A stretch of DNA of 64,000 bases, taken from NCBI GenBank assembly GCA_036924285.1, contig JAYKYS010000008.1, positions 24,227,001 through 24,291,000 of the forward strand, read 5' to 3'. Positions within the stretch are counted from its first letter, which is position 1. Each line of letters starts with the position of its first letter. Of this stretch, positions 35,949 to 46,218 are shown piece by piece. The translations under genes and the position numbers were made by a program. This DNA is from Asterella californica. Lineage: Eukaryota > Streptophyta > Marchantiopsida > Marchantiales > Aytoniaceae. The notes under the pieces are model-generated. The model was not told the origin of the DNA. It searched no databases and was given only the letters and a program-made list of their open reading frames with translations.

Positions 35949-37437
35949 ACTAGACATGAAGGTAATTTCGTCTAGCGGTCATGCGAATGCTGTAATTTCG
36001 ACAATGACAAGAAAGAAGAACGATAACATACTTCTTTGGCATTACCGTTTTGGTCATGTCAATCTCATGACGATTTTAAGGATGCAGAAAGAGAAGATGG
36101 TAGAAGGATTACCAAAATCTTTCATTCAGCCCGACGATCTTTTCTGTGAGACCTGTACTGTGGGGAAGCAATCTCGACGATCGTTCCTTACAGTAATAGC
36201 ACGAGAATGTGCAACACGTCCAGGAGAATTTCTACATGCCGACTTGTGTGGACCGATGAGTGTTAACTCAGTGGGAGATGCCAGATATTTCGTCTTGTTC
36301 AAAGACGATTTCAACGGATATCATTTTGTTTATTTTGTTGTCAACAAAACAGATACATTTCTGTGTTATCAGAAGGTGGAGAAACAGATCTTAAGAGATG
36401 CTGGAACAACTGTACGTGTCTTGAGAACAGACCGAGGTGGTGAATTCGTGAATAAGCTCTTTGCGGCTTATTTGGAAGATGATGGAGTCAAGCATGAAGT
36501 GACCGCACCATATTCACCTGAGCAGAATGGACAAGTTGAACGTGACAACCGTATCATCATGGAAAGTGCTCGATGCATGTTGACTGCAGCACAACTCCTG
36601 TTGAGACTATGGGTCGAAGCTGTAAACACAACTGTTTATGTTCTCAATCGAACTCTTACAAGAGGTACGAGAGGTGTGTGTACTCCTTTTGAGCATTTAA
36701 AAAGGAGAAAACTTGTAGTTTCTCACCTTCGCATGTTTGGGTGTGATGCTTTTGTCCTCATACCGGATCAACTTCGGAAGAAACTTGATCCCAAAAGTAA
36801 AAAGTTTACTTTTGTAGGATATTGTGAGAATTCCTCTACTTATAGAGTGTGGGATAGCTCCACGGATAAAGTAAGAGAGAGTAGAGAGGTCAATTTCCAT
36901 GAGGTTATACCTTCATCCAGTAGTAAGTCTAATGACTTCAGGATTGAGGACTATGAAGATTTGGTGGTGCCGGTGATCGTCATTAATCAGGCAGAAAGTA
37001 TTTCTCTGGAAGATGGGTTACCGGGAAACTCTGATATCACAAACAGCAATGAGACTGACATTTCTAGTCAGCGAACACGGGATGTACTTGTTAGTGATAA
37101 TGAGCAGACAGCAACCAGTTCTGATCCTGTTTCAGATGTTAGTTCAAACTCCGATGCGGAAAATGGAGTAAGTCAAGATTTTGATAATCCTGTGAGAGAA
37201 GAATCACATCGAAGAAGTCTCAGAACGGAGAGGAGAAAACGACAACGATATGGAGAGTGGGAGTATGGTACACAGAAGGTCTCTAATGCTTGGTTTAGCA
37301 CAGCTTTAGAGATAGCCACAAGTTCAGTTGAGGATCCCGTTCGTTTTGAAGATGCTTGCCAAGATCCTAGATGGCGTGCAGTCATGGAAGAGGAACACGC
37401 AGCATTGGTAAAAAATGACACATGGAGTTTATGCTAG
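35899..37437 (+). CDS. Copia integrase and spacer, ended by a premature TAG
   Basis: It starts in GHREKKLYRLDM, then the HHCC zinc-binding domain (LLWHYRFGHVNLMTILRM, then CETCTVGKQSRR). The catalytic DDE core follows: HADLCGPM, VLRTDRGGEFVNK and YSPEQNGQVERDN. Next come the C-terminal GKRTHLRHLRMFGC-like block (LRMFGCDAFVLIP) and an acidic, Ser-rich spacer before RT. The last codons (EEEHAALVKNDTWSLC) already belong to the conserved RT N-terminus, so the TAG at 37435-37437 is a point nonsense change in a continuous polyprotein. The frame continues unchanged beyond it. Confidence 0.9.
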   Translation: MLTTKVMRGHREKKLYRLDMKVISSSGHANAVISTMTRKKNDNILLWHYRFGHVNLMTILRMQKEKMVEGLPKSFIQPDDLFCETCTVGKQSRRSFLTVIARECATRPGEFLHADLCGPMSVNSVGDARYFVLFKDDFNGYHFVYFVVNKTDTFLCYQKVEKQILRDAGTTVRVLRTDRGGEFVNKLFAAYLEDDGVKHEVTAPYSPEQNGQVERDNRIIMESARCMLTAAQLLLRLWVEAVNTTVYVLNRTLTRGTRGVCTPFEHLKRRKLVVSHLRMFGCDAFVLIPDQLRKKLDPKSKKFTFVGYCENSSTYRVWDSSTDKVRESREVNFHEVIPSSSSKSNDFRIEDYEDLVVPVIVINQAESISLEDGLPGNSDITNSNETDISSQRTRDVLVSDNEQTATSSDPVSDVSSNSDAENGVSQDFDNPVREESHRRSLRTERRKRQRYGEWEYGTQKVSNAWFSTALEIATSSVEDPVRFEDACQDPRWRAVMEEEHAALVKNDTWSLC

Positions 37438-38913
37438 TTACCACCTGGCTGTCGTGCAGTAAAATGTCGTTGGGTTTTCAAGACCAAATTGAAACCAACT
37501 GGGGAGGTAGACAGATATAAAGCCAGGCTTGTTGCCAAAGGTTTTTCTCAAGTCCCTGGTGTGGATTTTGAAGAAACATTTTCACAGGTGGTGAAATTTG
37601 ATTCTATTCGTACATTGCTTTCAATCGTGGCAGCAGAAGACCTGGAGATGATAGAGTTTGATGTAAAAACTGCTTTTCTCAACGGAGACCTCCAAGAAGA
37701 AATTTACATGGAGCAACCAGCTGGATACGAGGAAGGGAGCAGAGGAGATGTCTGTCATTTGAAGAAGGCGTTGTATGGCTTGAAGCAGGCTAGCCGTACT
37801 TGGTATAAGAAGTTCCATCAGTTCTTGGTGAAGTATAATCTTACACCCACTATGGCAGACTCTTGTGTGTATGTTAAAGCAGAAAGTCCAAAAATCATTA
37901 CAACAATATTTGTTGACGATGGGCTAGTATGCAGTGATAATCTGATCTTATTAAAAGAGATGATAGCATATCTTCAAGAGAATCTAGAAATCACGTATAG
38001 AGAAGCTGAGTTTTACGTTGATTTTCAGATTCATAGAGATAGTGTTAATAAAAGACTCTATCTTAGTCAATCTAGATATGTTTTAAACATTCTAGAAAGA
38101 TTTGGTCAGATCGATGCACATACAGTGTCCACTCCTGCAGATGTAGGTGCACGACTCAATGTGAGTAACGCTGAAGGAGATTCTGTCCATGTACAAGCTC
38201 CATACAAAGAGACAGTAGGATCGCTAATGTTTGCGATGATTGGAACTAGACCTGATATCGCATACGCAGTAAGTCTGGTAGCTAGATTCAGTTCAGATCC
38301 ACACTCCGATCACTGGCAAGCAGTTAAACGAATATTTAGGTACCTTAAAGGTACAGTCGATCTTGCACTTTGTTACGGAAGAATTGGAGATAGTGCATCA
38401 CGAAATGTTCTTGAAGGGTATTGTGATGCAGACTATGGAGCAGATCTGGATTCACGAAAATCCAGAAGTGGATACATTTTCTTGCTGAACGGAGGACCAG
38501 TTGCTTGGATGAGCGCTCGACAAACATGCGTGGCTACATCTACAACTGAAGCAGAATACGTTTTTGCTTGTGCTGCTTGCAAAGAAGCCGTGTGGCTGAG
38601 GAGTTTGCTGATGGGAGTCAACTTTGTTCAAATGCAAGCTACCTTACTCAAGATTGATAATCAGGGGGCAATACGTCTGATTAAAAATCCAGAGTTTCAC
38701 AAACGCACTAAGCATATTGATATTCAGTATCACTATGTTCGTGCCCAGTTTGAAAAAGATGAGATCTACCCAGAATACGTGAACACAAATGAGCAGATTA
38801 CATATATCTTCACGAAAGAGATACCAGTTCAGAAGTTTCAACAGATGAGAAAGTATATGGATATCATCGATCTTAGTTATCACAGTTCGAGTGGGAGTGT
38901 TGTACGCCGATAG
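37438..38913 (+). CDS. Copia reverse transcriptase and RNase H
   Basis: Open from the TAG to a stop inside the right LTR. RT blocks in order: CRWVFKTKLKP, RYKARLVAKGFSQ, DVKTAFLNGDL, LKKALYGLKQASRTWYKKFH and the catalytic TTIFVDDGLV. The usual copia YVDD reads FVDD, a conservative change. RNase H follows with GYCDADYGADLDSRKSRSGY, ATSTTEAEYVFACAA and KHIDIQYHYVR, which hold the expected acidic residues. The ORF end lies 16 bases into the LTR (38898), a common arrangement. RT copies the element RNA using the primer at 34610. Confidence 0.92.
   Translation, partial: LPPGCRAVKCRWVFKTKLKPTGEVDRYKARLVAKGFSQVPGVDFEETFSQVVKFDSIRTLLSIVAAEDLEMIEFDVKTAFLNGDLQEEIYMEQPAGYEEGSRGDVCHLKKALYGLKQASRTWYKKFHQFLVKYNLTPTMADSCVYVKAESPKIITTIFVDDGLVCSDNLILLKEMIAYLQENLEITYREAEFYVDFQIHRDSVNKRLYLSQSRYVLNILERFGQIDAHTVSTPADVGARLNVSNAEGDSVHVQAPYKETVGSLMFAMIGTRPDIAYAVSLVARFSSDPHSDHWQAVKRIFRYLKGTVDLALCYGRIGDSASRNVLEGYCDADYGADLDSRKSRSGYIFLLNGGPVAWMSARQTCVATSTTEAEYVFACAACKEAVWLRSLLMGVNFVQMQATLLKIDNQGAIRLIKNPEFHKRTKHIDIQYHYVRAQFEKDEIYPEYVNTNEQITYIFTKEIPVQKFQQMRKYMDIIDLSYHSSSGSVVRR
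38888..38897 (+). promoter_or_regulatory. Copia polypurine tract
   Basis: The purine-rich GAGTGGGAG directly before the right LTR is the expected plus-strand primer. It is interrupted by a T, so it is short. Confidence 0.6.
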
Positions 38914-39278
38914 AGTTATCGACTCACTGTGATTACAGTACCTTATTTAGTCTAGTAGTGCCTTGAATAGGTTCCTCTCTACTGATTCACATGGCCAGCC
39001 GTTTTCGATTCATGTGCGTCTCTCTGGATATAGTCATCGCAGATGCTGAAAGGATATTTATCTCAGCGCGTACTCCTTGCTACAGTATATAGATCTCGTT
39101 GTTTGTTTACTTACACAGCTTTGGTAGTAGTCCTAGTGTGACCGTGAGAGTCTCTTTCTGTATTCACTATCACCTGCAAGGTGCTGTTGGCAATCTCATC
39201 TGTTTCTCTTCACTGTACGTGGTGTCACTGCGATTGATTAGAAGCTGCTTCCATAGCACAGTCTCGTTATTCTCAATA
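38898..39278 (+). repeat. Copia right LTR
   Basis: Starts TGTTGTACGCCGATAG and ends TTCTCAATA. Relative to the left LTR it has a 6-base insertion after GATTCACA and a 1-base deletion near GTGTGACCG, plus about 11 substitutions. Confidence 0.95.
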
Positions 39279-39283
39279 GGTAG
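39279..39283 (+). repeat. Target-site duplication, right copy (GGTAG)
   Basis: Identical to 34229-34233, confirming a transposition-type insertion. Confidence 0.9.
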
Positions 39284-41046
39284 TAGCTTCTTAAACCATG
39301 CCCGTCACTGTTTTGTTGATCCGATATTTTCAACTATCAGTAAGAAGTGAAACTCTTGAGCTTATGCACAGTCTGGTAAGTGAATTTATACCACTGAAAC
39401 TCGGAGATGTTGTGCCACACGCTCGAGCTCTAGTCTCCATTTTCTGGGGGTCTACCTTGGACCTGATCTGCAGTGACACGATAGATAAAAGCTGGTTGAA
39501 GATACTTCCTAAGAAACGTTGATGTAGTCCATCCTACAAGCCAACAGCTAGACTGATTCTGGAACTCAACCTCGAGAAGTACACAAAATTAGAGCATTTC
39601 TAAACGACTTCGTTTTTCCCTTAAGATTTATACAATGTCTATTCACAACTGAGCAGCTTGTTAGAAGTCTCAGCGTCCCACCGTGTAGCCCAATACAGTA
39701 TCTTGGAATATCGGTATGATATAGGTTAGTGAAATAAAGTTTAGACTCTTGTTAATCTAATCACTTCGCAAATTACTAGTAAATCCAGACGCAGAAGAAA
39801 CGCAGTTTGCGAGTTCGCCTGGTAAAAGTGCACATCAAGTGCGACTCCGGACAGAAACGTGTCTATCAAACAGTCTAACTAACACTCCGCACTTTAATCT
39901 AGGCATTTTCGGCATGCAGTGCTGAAAATTGAAGGTCCCATATCCACGCTGACCCAACACGTGCTGTCACAGGACAAGCTAGCATCTCTTACAAGCAGTC
40001 GAGATCAGCTGGAAATGTGGGAACGGAGGGATCGATCAAAGAGCAGTGGAAAGACAAGGATTTCTATGATTAAGGAAACTGTGTATCAATCCTGCTGCGC
40101 AATCCAATTCCTAAGCCCACATTCTAAAAAGCAGTATGATGAGGAGATGTCTTTGACTTGGAGAGCTGAATTTGCAGGGTGGAAATGGACGTGGCGTCTA
40201 CCTTGGAAAAACTCGAAAGCCGTGAAAATCTTCTCAATGTCCAATTTGAGCCTCTGGTTCGTCTCACGTCTGCACTTTCACTTCGCTTTGAGTCATCATT
40301 CTGTACATAGAAGTGAAGGACCACGAACCTATTCTTATTGTACTGCACTAAAGCTGAGTGCACACTCTGAGTTACACAGGAAGAACCCGTAGAATATCAG
40401 GTTGACAAGAACTGGACATTTATCATATCGTGTGATTTACCGTGCAGCGGAGTATTCCGCAGTCAAGCTCAGATATCCGTGATCCAGGAGGTAAGCAAGG
40501 TTGACAACTCTGAGAAGCGCCAATGGAAAGACAAAATTCCTTAACACCAAAACCCAAAAGAAACTGAACTAGTAGAACGATAGAGTTTCTGACGCACACT
40601 ACGAAAATATATGGCAAGTGGGAAGAGACCGAAAGGCGATGGCTTACAGGACGTGAAAATGATTATAACTGCATGGTCGTGTTTCGTGGATTCACTTGTC
40701 CACTCACAATCATGGCTCTAAAACTCGCGCGTGGCCACACTTCTATACTCACAACTGGCACCCTGCGTGTGACAGAATTGCGAAGACAGAAACACTACAG
40801 TTTTCTGCTACGTGGGTGGTACCGTAGAGCAACTACAGTAGAGCTTTTCTGTCCCTCGCTTTTGTATTACTTCTGTTTTGGACTGCAAATTTAGCGTTCA
40901 GGACTCACAATTTCGTTCGGGCTGACTATTTAAAATGGAATTCAAAATTCAAATGATCCTCTCAGAAACACCGGAAAAGCCTGGAGAATGTTGCTAATGT
41001 GACGCATAAAGTATCATAGATTTCCGACCAGCTGGTTCACGTCAAG
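39284..41046 (+). pseudogene. IFT57: IFT57-like gene, 3' part (after the copia insertion)
   Basis: Two exon-like segments continue the IFT57 coiled coil. About 40178-40260 begins after TTTGCAG and reads VEMDVASTLEKLESRENLLN followed by VQFEPLV; it fits the family block LEKI.SREK.IN.Q...LV. 40966-41046 begins after CCTCTCAG and reads KHRKSLENVANVTHKVS, a TAG (41017-41019), then ISDQLVHVK and a GTACGA donor. This resembles the family's end of the coiled coil, where an SEELE.VK motif is typical. A small segment with good splice sites, 39341-39375, may be another exon, but it does not clearly match. The W-containing middle exons and the last exon (G.SMTD..PLV.IK) were not found. With the stops in exon 32135 the locus looks damaged, although reading errors cannot be excluded. 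Confidence 0.6.
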
Positions 41047-42046
41047 GTACGACCACATCTGGGATGAGCTACTTGTGGGCTCTTAGGCCTCCGTTCTGTG
41101 AACTGCTGACTTTGGAACTAACGTGGGACAAGGAAGGCAAAAACAAGTCTTGCTGATTGAGCAGTGACTCGCTTAGAGCCTCTTAAGTCCTCTTCGACTG
41201 TCATGCTTCATTCGATAAGCCTGCATGTCAGACCGCGAGAGAACAGTACCCGGAGCTACAATTTTTACCTCGATTGTTGTGTCTGTAGGACACTTCTTCT
41301 CATTGCACATATCAGTACCACGAGTAGTTCGAGAGAAAAGCATTTCGCACATGTTGGTTGACCTCGCTGGCAATACAGCCACTTGGTCCAGATTGCGTTT
41401 GCGAGAAAAGGCTCGATAGGACGTTAAAGGTACTTCTTGAGAGAAATGCCCCCTTCTTGTTCGCATGTCGGATGAACTCACCTCTGACTGTGAAGCTGCT
41501 TCTATTTGGACGACATTCTAATTTCACGTTCATTCTCGAGAGAATTGCAACCTCCGCGTTTGCAACGCACTTGGATTTATCTTTTACACAAAGGGACTAT
41601 TTTGGCTTGCTAAACGTACCATTCAGACTCATTAACCAGACAGTTTTCATGCCATTGAAATGAAAGGAAACAAGATTTAAAGGGATCTCTGGCGAAGTAG
41701 AATTTAAAGAATTACAGACAAGAATGCACAAAAGTGAGATTACAGTGCTCTATTGACAAGAATTATCTACTTGTTTATATTCGTAAAAATTTGTGACAAG
41801 TCTCAAAGGGAGAAAGCTGATGTCCAAAATCGCTCAGCCAGACAGGAACTCCCAAACCATTTTGCATTGAAATACACACACACCTAGCCGATATGATCCA
41901 CCGACAGATCTTTTATACAAAATATCTTATTTTCGCTTTAATTTCATTTAAAGATCAAATTTCATTTTATTACGAATTTTTTAGAATTTTGGTGTAAATA
42001 ATTTTAAAAAAAATTTCTACTTGCTGAGTGTTTATAACAACAATCG
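41047..42046. other. Gene-free stretch
   Basis: No confident coding exon. The last IFT57 exon might lie here: a frame near 41470 reads MNSPLTVKLLL, weakly like the family's SPLVKIK block. The final 120 bases are very AT-rich and border the Harbinger-type transposase. Confidence 0.35.
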
Positions 42047-42436
42047 TTAATAAACCCCCGAGAGCCGCTTATCATTAAGCGACCTTGGCATACCTACAAA
42101 AATGTCCAAAAAAACTCCTTTACTATCTACTATCCCCTGCATCAAAAGAGAATAGAAACCCTTTCTATTATAATAATCGGCAACCAACTCTCGACCCGAT
42201 GATGCTTTGATGGGAATATGAGTCTCATCAACTACCCCTTGACCGTTGGGAAGTCCGCATAGTCTGTAGAACCGTTGGCTCACTTGAAAAAGCTCAATGT
42301 CAAAGGTACCAATCATAGCACCCAACACTGAACATATGGATTGGTAGTTCTCTGCAAGTTGGTCGAGTGCCTGTAATTCCAACTCATGTTGCTTACCGAA
42401 CCGAACCGACTCCTTGGTGTCACAGAACTCCTCCAC
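42047..42436 (-). pseudogene. PIF/Harbinger transposase fragment (DDE_Tnp_4)
   Basis: The minus-strand frame contains YQSICSVLGAMIGTFDIELF, GLPNGQGVVDETHIPIKASS, ADYYNRKGFYSLLMQGIVDS and DIFVGMPRSLNDKRLSGVY. The VVDGTHIPI and GxPGSxND blocks hold the first two acids of the DDE triad in HARBI1-type transposases; here VVDETHIP keeps the Asp. The frame ends before the catalytic Glu, so the protein is truncated. An in-frame stop lies just upstream of MEEFCDT (around 42438). Its Myb-like partner lies directly upstream on the same strand. Confidence 0.85.
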
Positions 42437-42495
42437 ACTCTAGAGTTGTGTGCCAAATTCTTGAAAAGCCTCGAAGATAAACTTCTTGTTATCCT

Positions 42496-43114
42496 CTAAT
42501 GCACTTCTGCTTCTCTTGGCTCTTGGCTGCGGGAAGAGTTGGAAGGACTGGATGGGCTCCCGTCCATGACCGAGTCAATAATATCAAACCAGGTTTTCTC
42601 AAACATAGGTGGTAAGTCATTCGTTCGTCTGTCAGACGTGCTCATTGATTGGAAGGCTTCATTTCTCGAGCACGAATTCCAATCCTTGATTTTCTTGTAA
42701 GTACTCAAACAGCCATCCCACTTAGATTTGGTTTGTTTAGCATCACATATGACTCCCTTCCCCATCAATCGTTGGATCATATCTTCCCATTTAGCATTGG
42801 ACGTTACTATAACCTCCCTACTGGAAATTCCGAAAGACTCGTGTCACTACTCTCGTTTAGTACTCAAGCAGTACTACAATCTGCCAACTCTCCCACCTAT
42901 GTCTTGCATTATCTGAGTTCGGCAATGAAATTGGCATAGCTGTTGGCATAGAAGCCTGCATAGAGTGCTGCACAAATTGTGCAGCAGGCGCCGAACTCGG
43001 TCTATGACCTGCATCTTCAAACTCTTTGTCCGCTATGGAAGCTTGTGAGTCTAGCACATTTGATTCAAATTGCTGGGAACTTGATGGAAGAGTATAGAAG
43101 CCCCTCTTGAACAC
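42496..43114 (-). pseudogene. Myb/SANT-like partner protein of the Harbinger element, frameshifted
   Basis: From 43114 downwards: MFKRGFYTLPSSSQQFESNV, a Pro/Gln-type leader, then NARHRWESWQIVVLLEY, the start of the trihelix-type Myb/SANT domain. After a frame change near 42860 the second half follows: GVICDAKQTKSKWDGCLSTY, KKIKDWNS, then LPPMFEKTWFDIIDSVMDGS. The DAKQ.K.KW....YKKIKDWN pattern is typical of the second protein encoded by PIF/Harbinger transposons, which helps the transposase reach DNA. No terminal inverted repeat or 3-bp target duplication could be fixed. Confidence 0.75.
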
Positions 43115-43679
43115 TAAGCGTTAGACAATTAGCTTCTTTCGATGTCGAAATACTGTGCACAAGTCATAAACCAATGAACTGCAAGCCCAAGAAAAGATCA
43201 GACCAAATGAGGTTCAGAAAGACTACATGAAACACGATAGCGAATATAATGTACAAACTTCATTCTTAAAACATAACCCTACTCACCAAAAATAAAGAAG
43301 CTAAAGATTAAGCGTGGCGAAACAAACTCAATGTTGCGAACGAAGTTCAAGACACGTTCTTACAACACCGCGAAAGAAGATTCAGAAATCTCACCTAAAG
43401 GTACGAATCTAAAGCAAAAACCACAAACCTACTGCTCGTAAAACGACACGGCCAATGAACACCACGTAGATTAGATATCAACAACATATACAACCTTTGG
43501 TGCACAGCGAAAAAAATTCTAGAACCTCAAAAATACTTTGACAAGCTTAGTGGTCAAAACATGAATTCGCAACTTAAATTGAAGATGAGAAATCAAGATG
43601 ATTAACACAGCCTGCCCTCGGTCCGGCTCATGGCACTAGAACTTGCCGGGACCCACCTCTCTAATGGTCGTGAACCATT

Positions 43680-43722
43680 CTGCTTTCCCCCAAGATCATA
43701 TGGGGATCTTGGGGGAAAGCAG
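43680..43722. repeat. Perfect 18-bp inverted repeat, 7-base loop
   Basis: Arms 43680-43697 (CTGCTTTCCCCCAAGATC) and 43705-43722 are exact reverse complements, with a GC-rich stem. Confidence 0.95.
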
Positions 43723-44579
43723 CGGCACCATACACCAGCCAAGGCACAAACCTCTAGCCGATTGAGACCGCTGCATTCGTCCTCATACCTTCATCGTCAA
43801 GACATGCCGAGTTCAACACAGATCATAACACAACGCAATCACACCGCCCACAAATGCACAAGCACACACACCGCCCACATCTCTCACGTAAAACGTTACA
43901 TAACGAACGGAAAAAAAAACGGTAGGTGAATGTGCAAGAACTCACCTGCTGCCATGCAGATTGCTCGTCTCGTTCACCTGCTGCCACGCCCACTTACTCG
44001 TTTCATTCGAACTCCAACAGCACTGTGAAAGTTTTACGCGCTCCGAACGCTCGAGACTCAACCTGCCGACTAACTCCTCGATGCACGATGTCCGCGTCCG
44101 AAGTTGAATACGTTAACACGAAAATGGCTCCAGACGGTCCCACGTGGAAATAACACTCCACACATCAAGCTGTGACCGCGAATGCTAGTGAAAACCACAG
44201 ACAGGTTGGAGGGAGGATACCCTTGCCCTGCAACTGTGGAAATACGTATATGTGCTGAATATTCGTCGCTGCGATTTACTCACGTACAGTCGGAAGGTAA
44301 AGCTTATTAGCGAACTTGGAGTGTTCTGACAGTTAGTCTAACTCATGCACTAATCGGAAGAAGCCCTTGGACGCTGAAATGCATGAACTTTCTTCATGTG
44401 AGGAAAGGAAACTAAAGGAGAACTAACGGAATATCGGTCATGACGGCAGCAACTGATGGTGGAGAAGGGAAATGTTATATCAGATATATCGCCTCTTATG
44501 CTTATGAAATCAACGACCCAAAAGCTGAAGGTGAGAGTGGCTCCTGCAAAACGAACGCATACTCCCATGACTACACCAT

Positions 44580-44644
44580 GAGAATGAGCACAGTCTCCTG
44601 CAAGTTCTCATGGTTCTCACTTGCACGAGACTGTGCTCATTCTC
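44580..44644. repeat. 25-bp inverted repeat with one mismatch, 15-base loop
   Basis: Arms 44580-44604 and 44620-44644 pair except for one C-C position. The left arm begins GAGAATGAGCACAGTCTC. Confidence 0.95.
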
Positions 44645-46218
44645 CTTCCTCCTCTGTCTAAGTAAAGTTCCCTTGCCTGCCCTAACCTCGCCAGGTGATG
44701 CTCGAGCATGAAAGAGGCTTTTCATGGACGACCTTCTGCTATAAATACCCTCCTGACGTAACTCCGTTCGTGATGGAGCAGGCAGAACTGCGAGATATGG
44801 AAACTCAGAATGGAGTTCTCAGAAGCTCCCTTCTTCAGGTAAGATTTCCTTGAATGGCTGTCCGGCACTAAGAGGCTGTTACACCTTCGTTCCCTTTCCC
44901 CAAATATCTTGCATCAGTTCCACCGCCTACAATATCATGTATCCACTGGAATGGAAACTCCCACACTCTCAATCCGTTTGAAGATCTCGTATCTGAACTT
45001 GTAACGTAACGATCCGTTTGTGATGTAATGCTGCTTTGGGCTGAGGACAGGCCAGCATAAAACACGCAAGAAGGGAAGAAGACGAGTCTGTTGCTGGTGC
45101 CTGTGCTCAGGAGTATGGGCTCTGCGCCTCCACAATTTAGAATGTGTCCACTCCGGTTGCGCAGAAGTAGAGGTATGGTTGCTACTTTAGGAGCTTGAAT
45201 TCCCCCAGCCGCACATGCACAACCCTTTACGCTTAGGTTGATCCGCTACTCCAGTGTAGAGCAATACCTCGGTGGTCAACAAACGGACAGACACGATGAC
45301 TTCCGCTACTCCTCACATAATTGAATATAATGAAAATCGAAGAGAAGATATGCTTGCGGGGTAAAAGCTAACTCATTAGTATCCTTTGTTCCGTTGACTG
45401 ATCCCGTGGTAACTTCATGGAGCACTTTGATAAAAGCGATGAGAGAGGTCCCGCGTGTTTAAGTTTAAGTTTCTTCGCCTTCTTGTGATGATTTCTCCTG
45501 GTGCCAGAATTTACGATTGGTTATGCCACAACGTGAGTTTAGAAAAATACTCAGGAAGGTTTCAAACCTCACTCGTCCATTGTGGATATCCCCTCGACAA
45601 GTGCACTGGAAACTCGACATGAGCTCAAGAACCAGTCGGGCATCTCTACCATTTGCTTCTCAAGTGGAGTTTACACAAAAGGGAAAACATAAGACCGTAC
45701 ACTTTAACTGCCTCCATCGGCGAAGGCATCCCTTACACAGATACCAACTGAACCGGTCCGGCCTGCTCATCATGCAGCACCCACTATTGTACTAATCAAG
45801 AGTTCGAATTTTCTCCGGACCGTGCAAAATTGGCTGCTCATTCGTCCTCGGAGTCTGCAGGTTGGACATGGGTTCAGCTGTGAGCGCTGGTGCCTGCATG
45901 AACTGCCCCGACCGCCAACTTGAGGAACTAAAACGAATAACGAGAAAGTCGCCGAATACTCTAGGTGAGTAAAAAGGGAAGAGATCTCTCATCGGCCCAA
46001 CACGCACTCTGAAGGAGTGCGGCGTACTACCGGAACTGGCCATGTATCAAAATTGCGGTGCACTCATGGAAAGCGGCTATTAACATGGTGAGATTCCAAG
46101 TTGCTGAAAGTGCCTGCCTGCGGCAGCCTATGTCACGTCCTCTGGTGATATGACTGCATCAAGTGAAAATCAGCCTCACGATCCAAGTTTCCAACAAAGG
46201 CAAACCTCCGCGCTCGGC

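Larger units (their letters stand above)
34234..39278 (+). mobile_element. Complete Ty1/copia LTR retrotransposon
   Basis: The 5045-bp element has a 376-bp left LTR and a 381-bp right LTR. They differ by about 11 substitutions, a 6-base indel and a 1-base indel, or about 3% substitutions by eye. Both LTRs start TGTTG and end CAATA, a short imperfect terminal inverted repeat, and the element is flanked by the 5-bp duplication GGTAG. Internally, in copia order, are a primer site, gag with zinc knuckle, aspartic protease, integrase, reverse transcriptase, RNase H and a polypurine tract (38888-38897). Integrase before RT makes it copia rather than gypsy. The polyprotein is interrupted by a 22-bp tandem duplication, one further frameshift near 35910-35940, and a TAG at 37435-37437, so the copy is not autonomous as written. 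It sits inside the IFT57-like locus in the same orientation. Confidence 0.95.
43115..46218. other. Gene-free stretch with two strong hairpins
   Basis: Neither strand carries a recognisable gene in 3.1 kb. Contents worth naming are the perfect hairpin 43680-43722 and the near-perfect hairpin 44580-44644, listed separately. The part closest to 46218 should hold the 3' untranslated region of carA. Confidence 0.45.

Noticed and set aside
39919..40392. Open frame of 157 codons on the plus strand after the copia element
   Set aside because: The meaningful part (about 40178-40260) is in a different frame and matches the IFT57 coiled coil; the long frame itself has no recognisable content.
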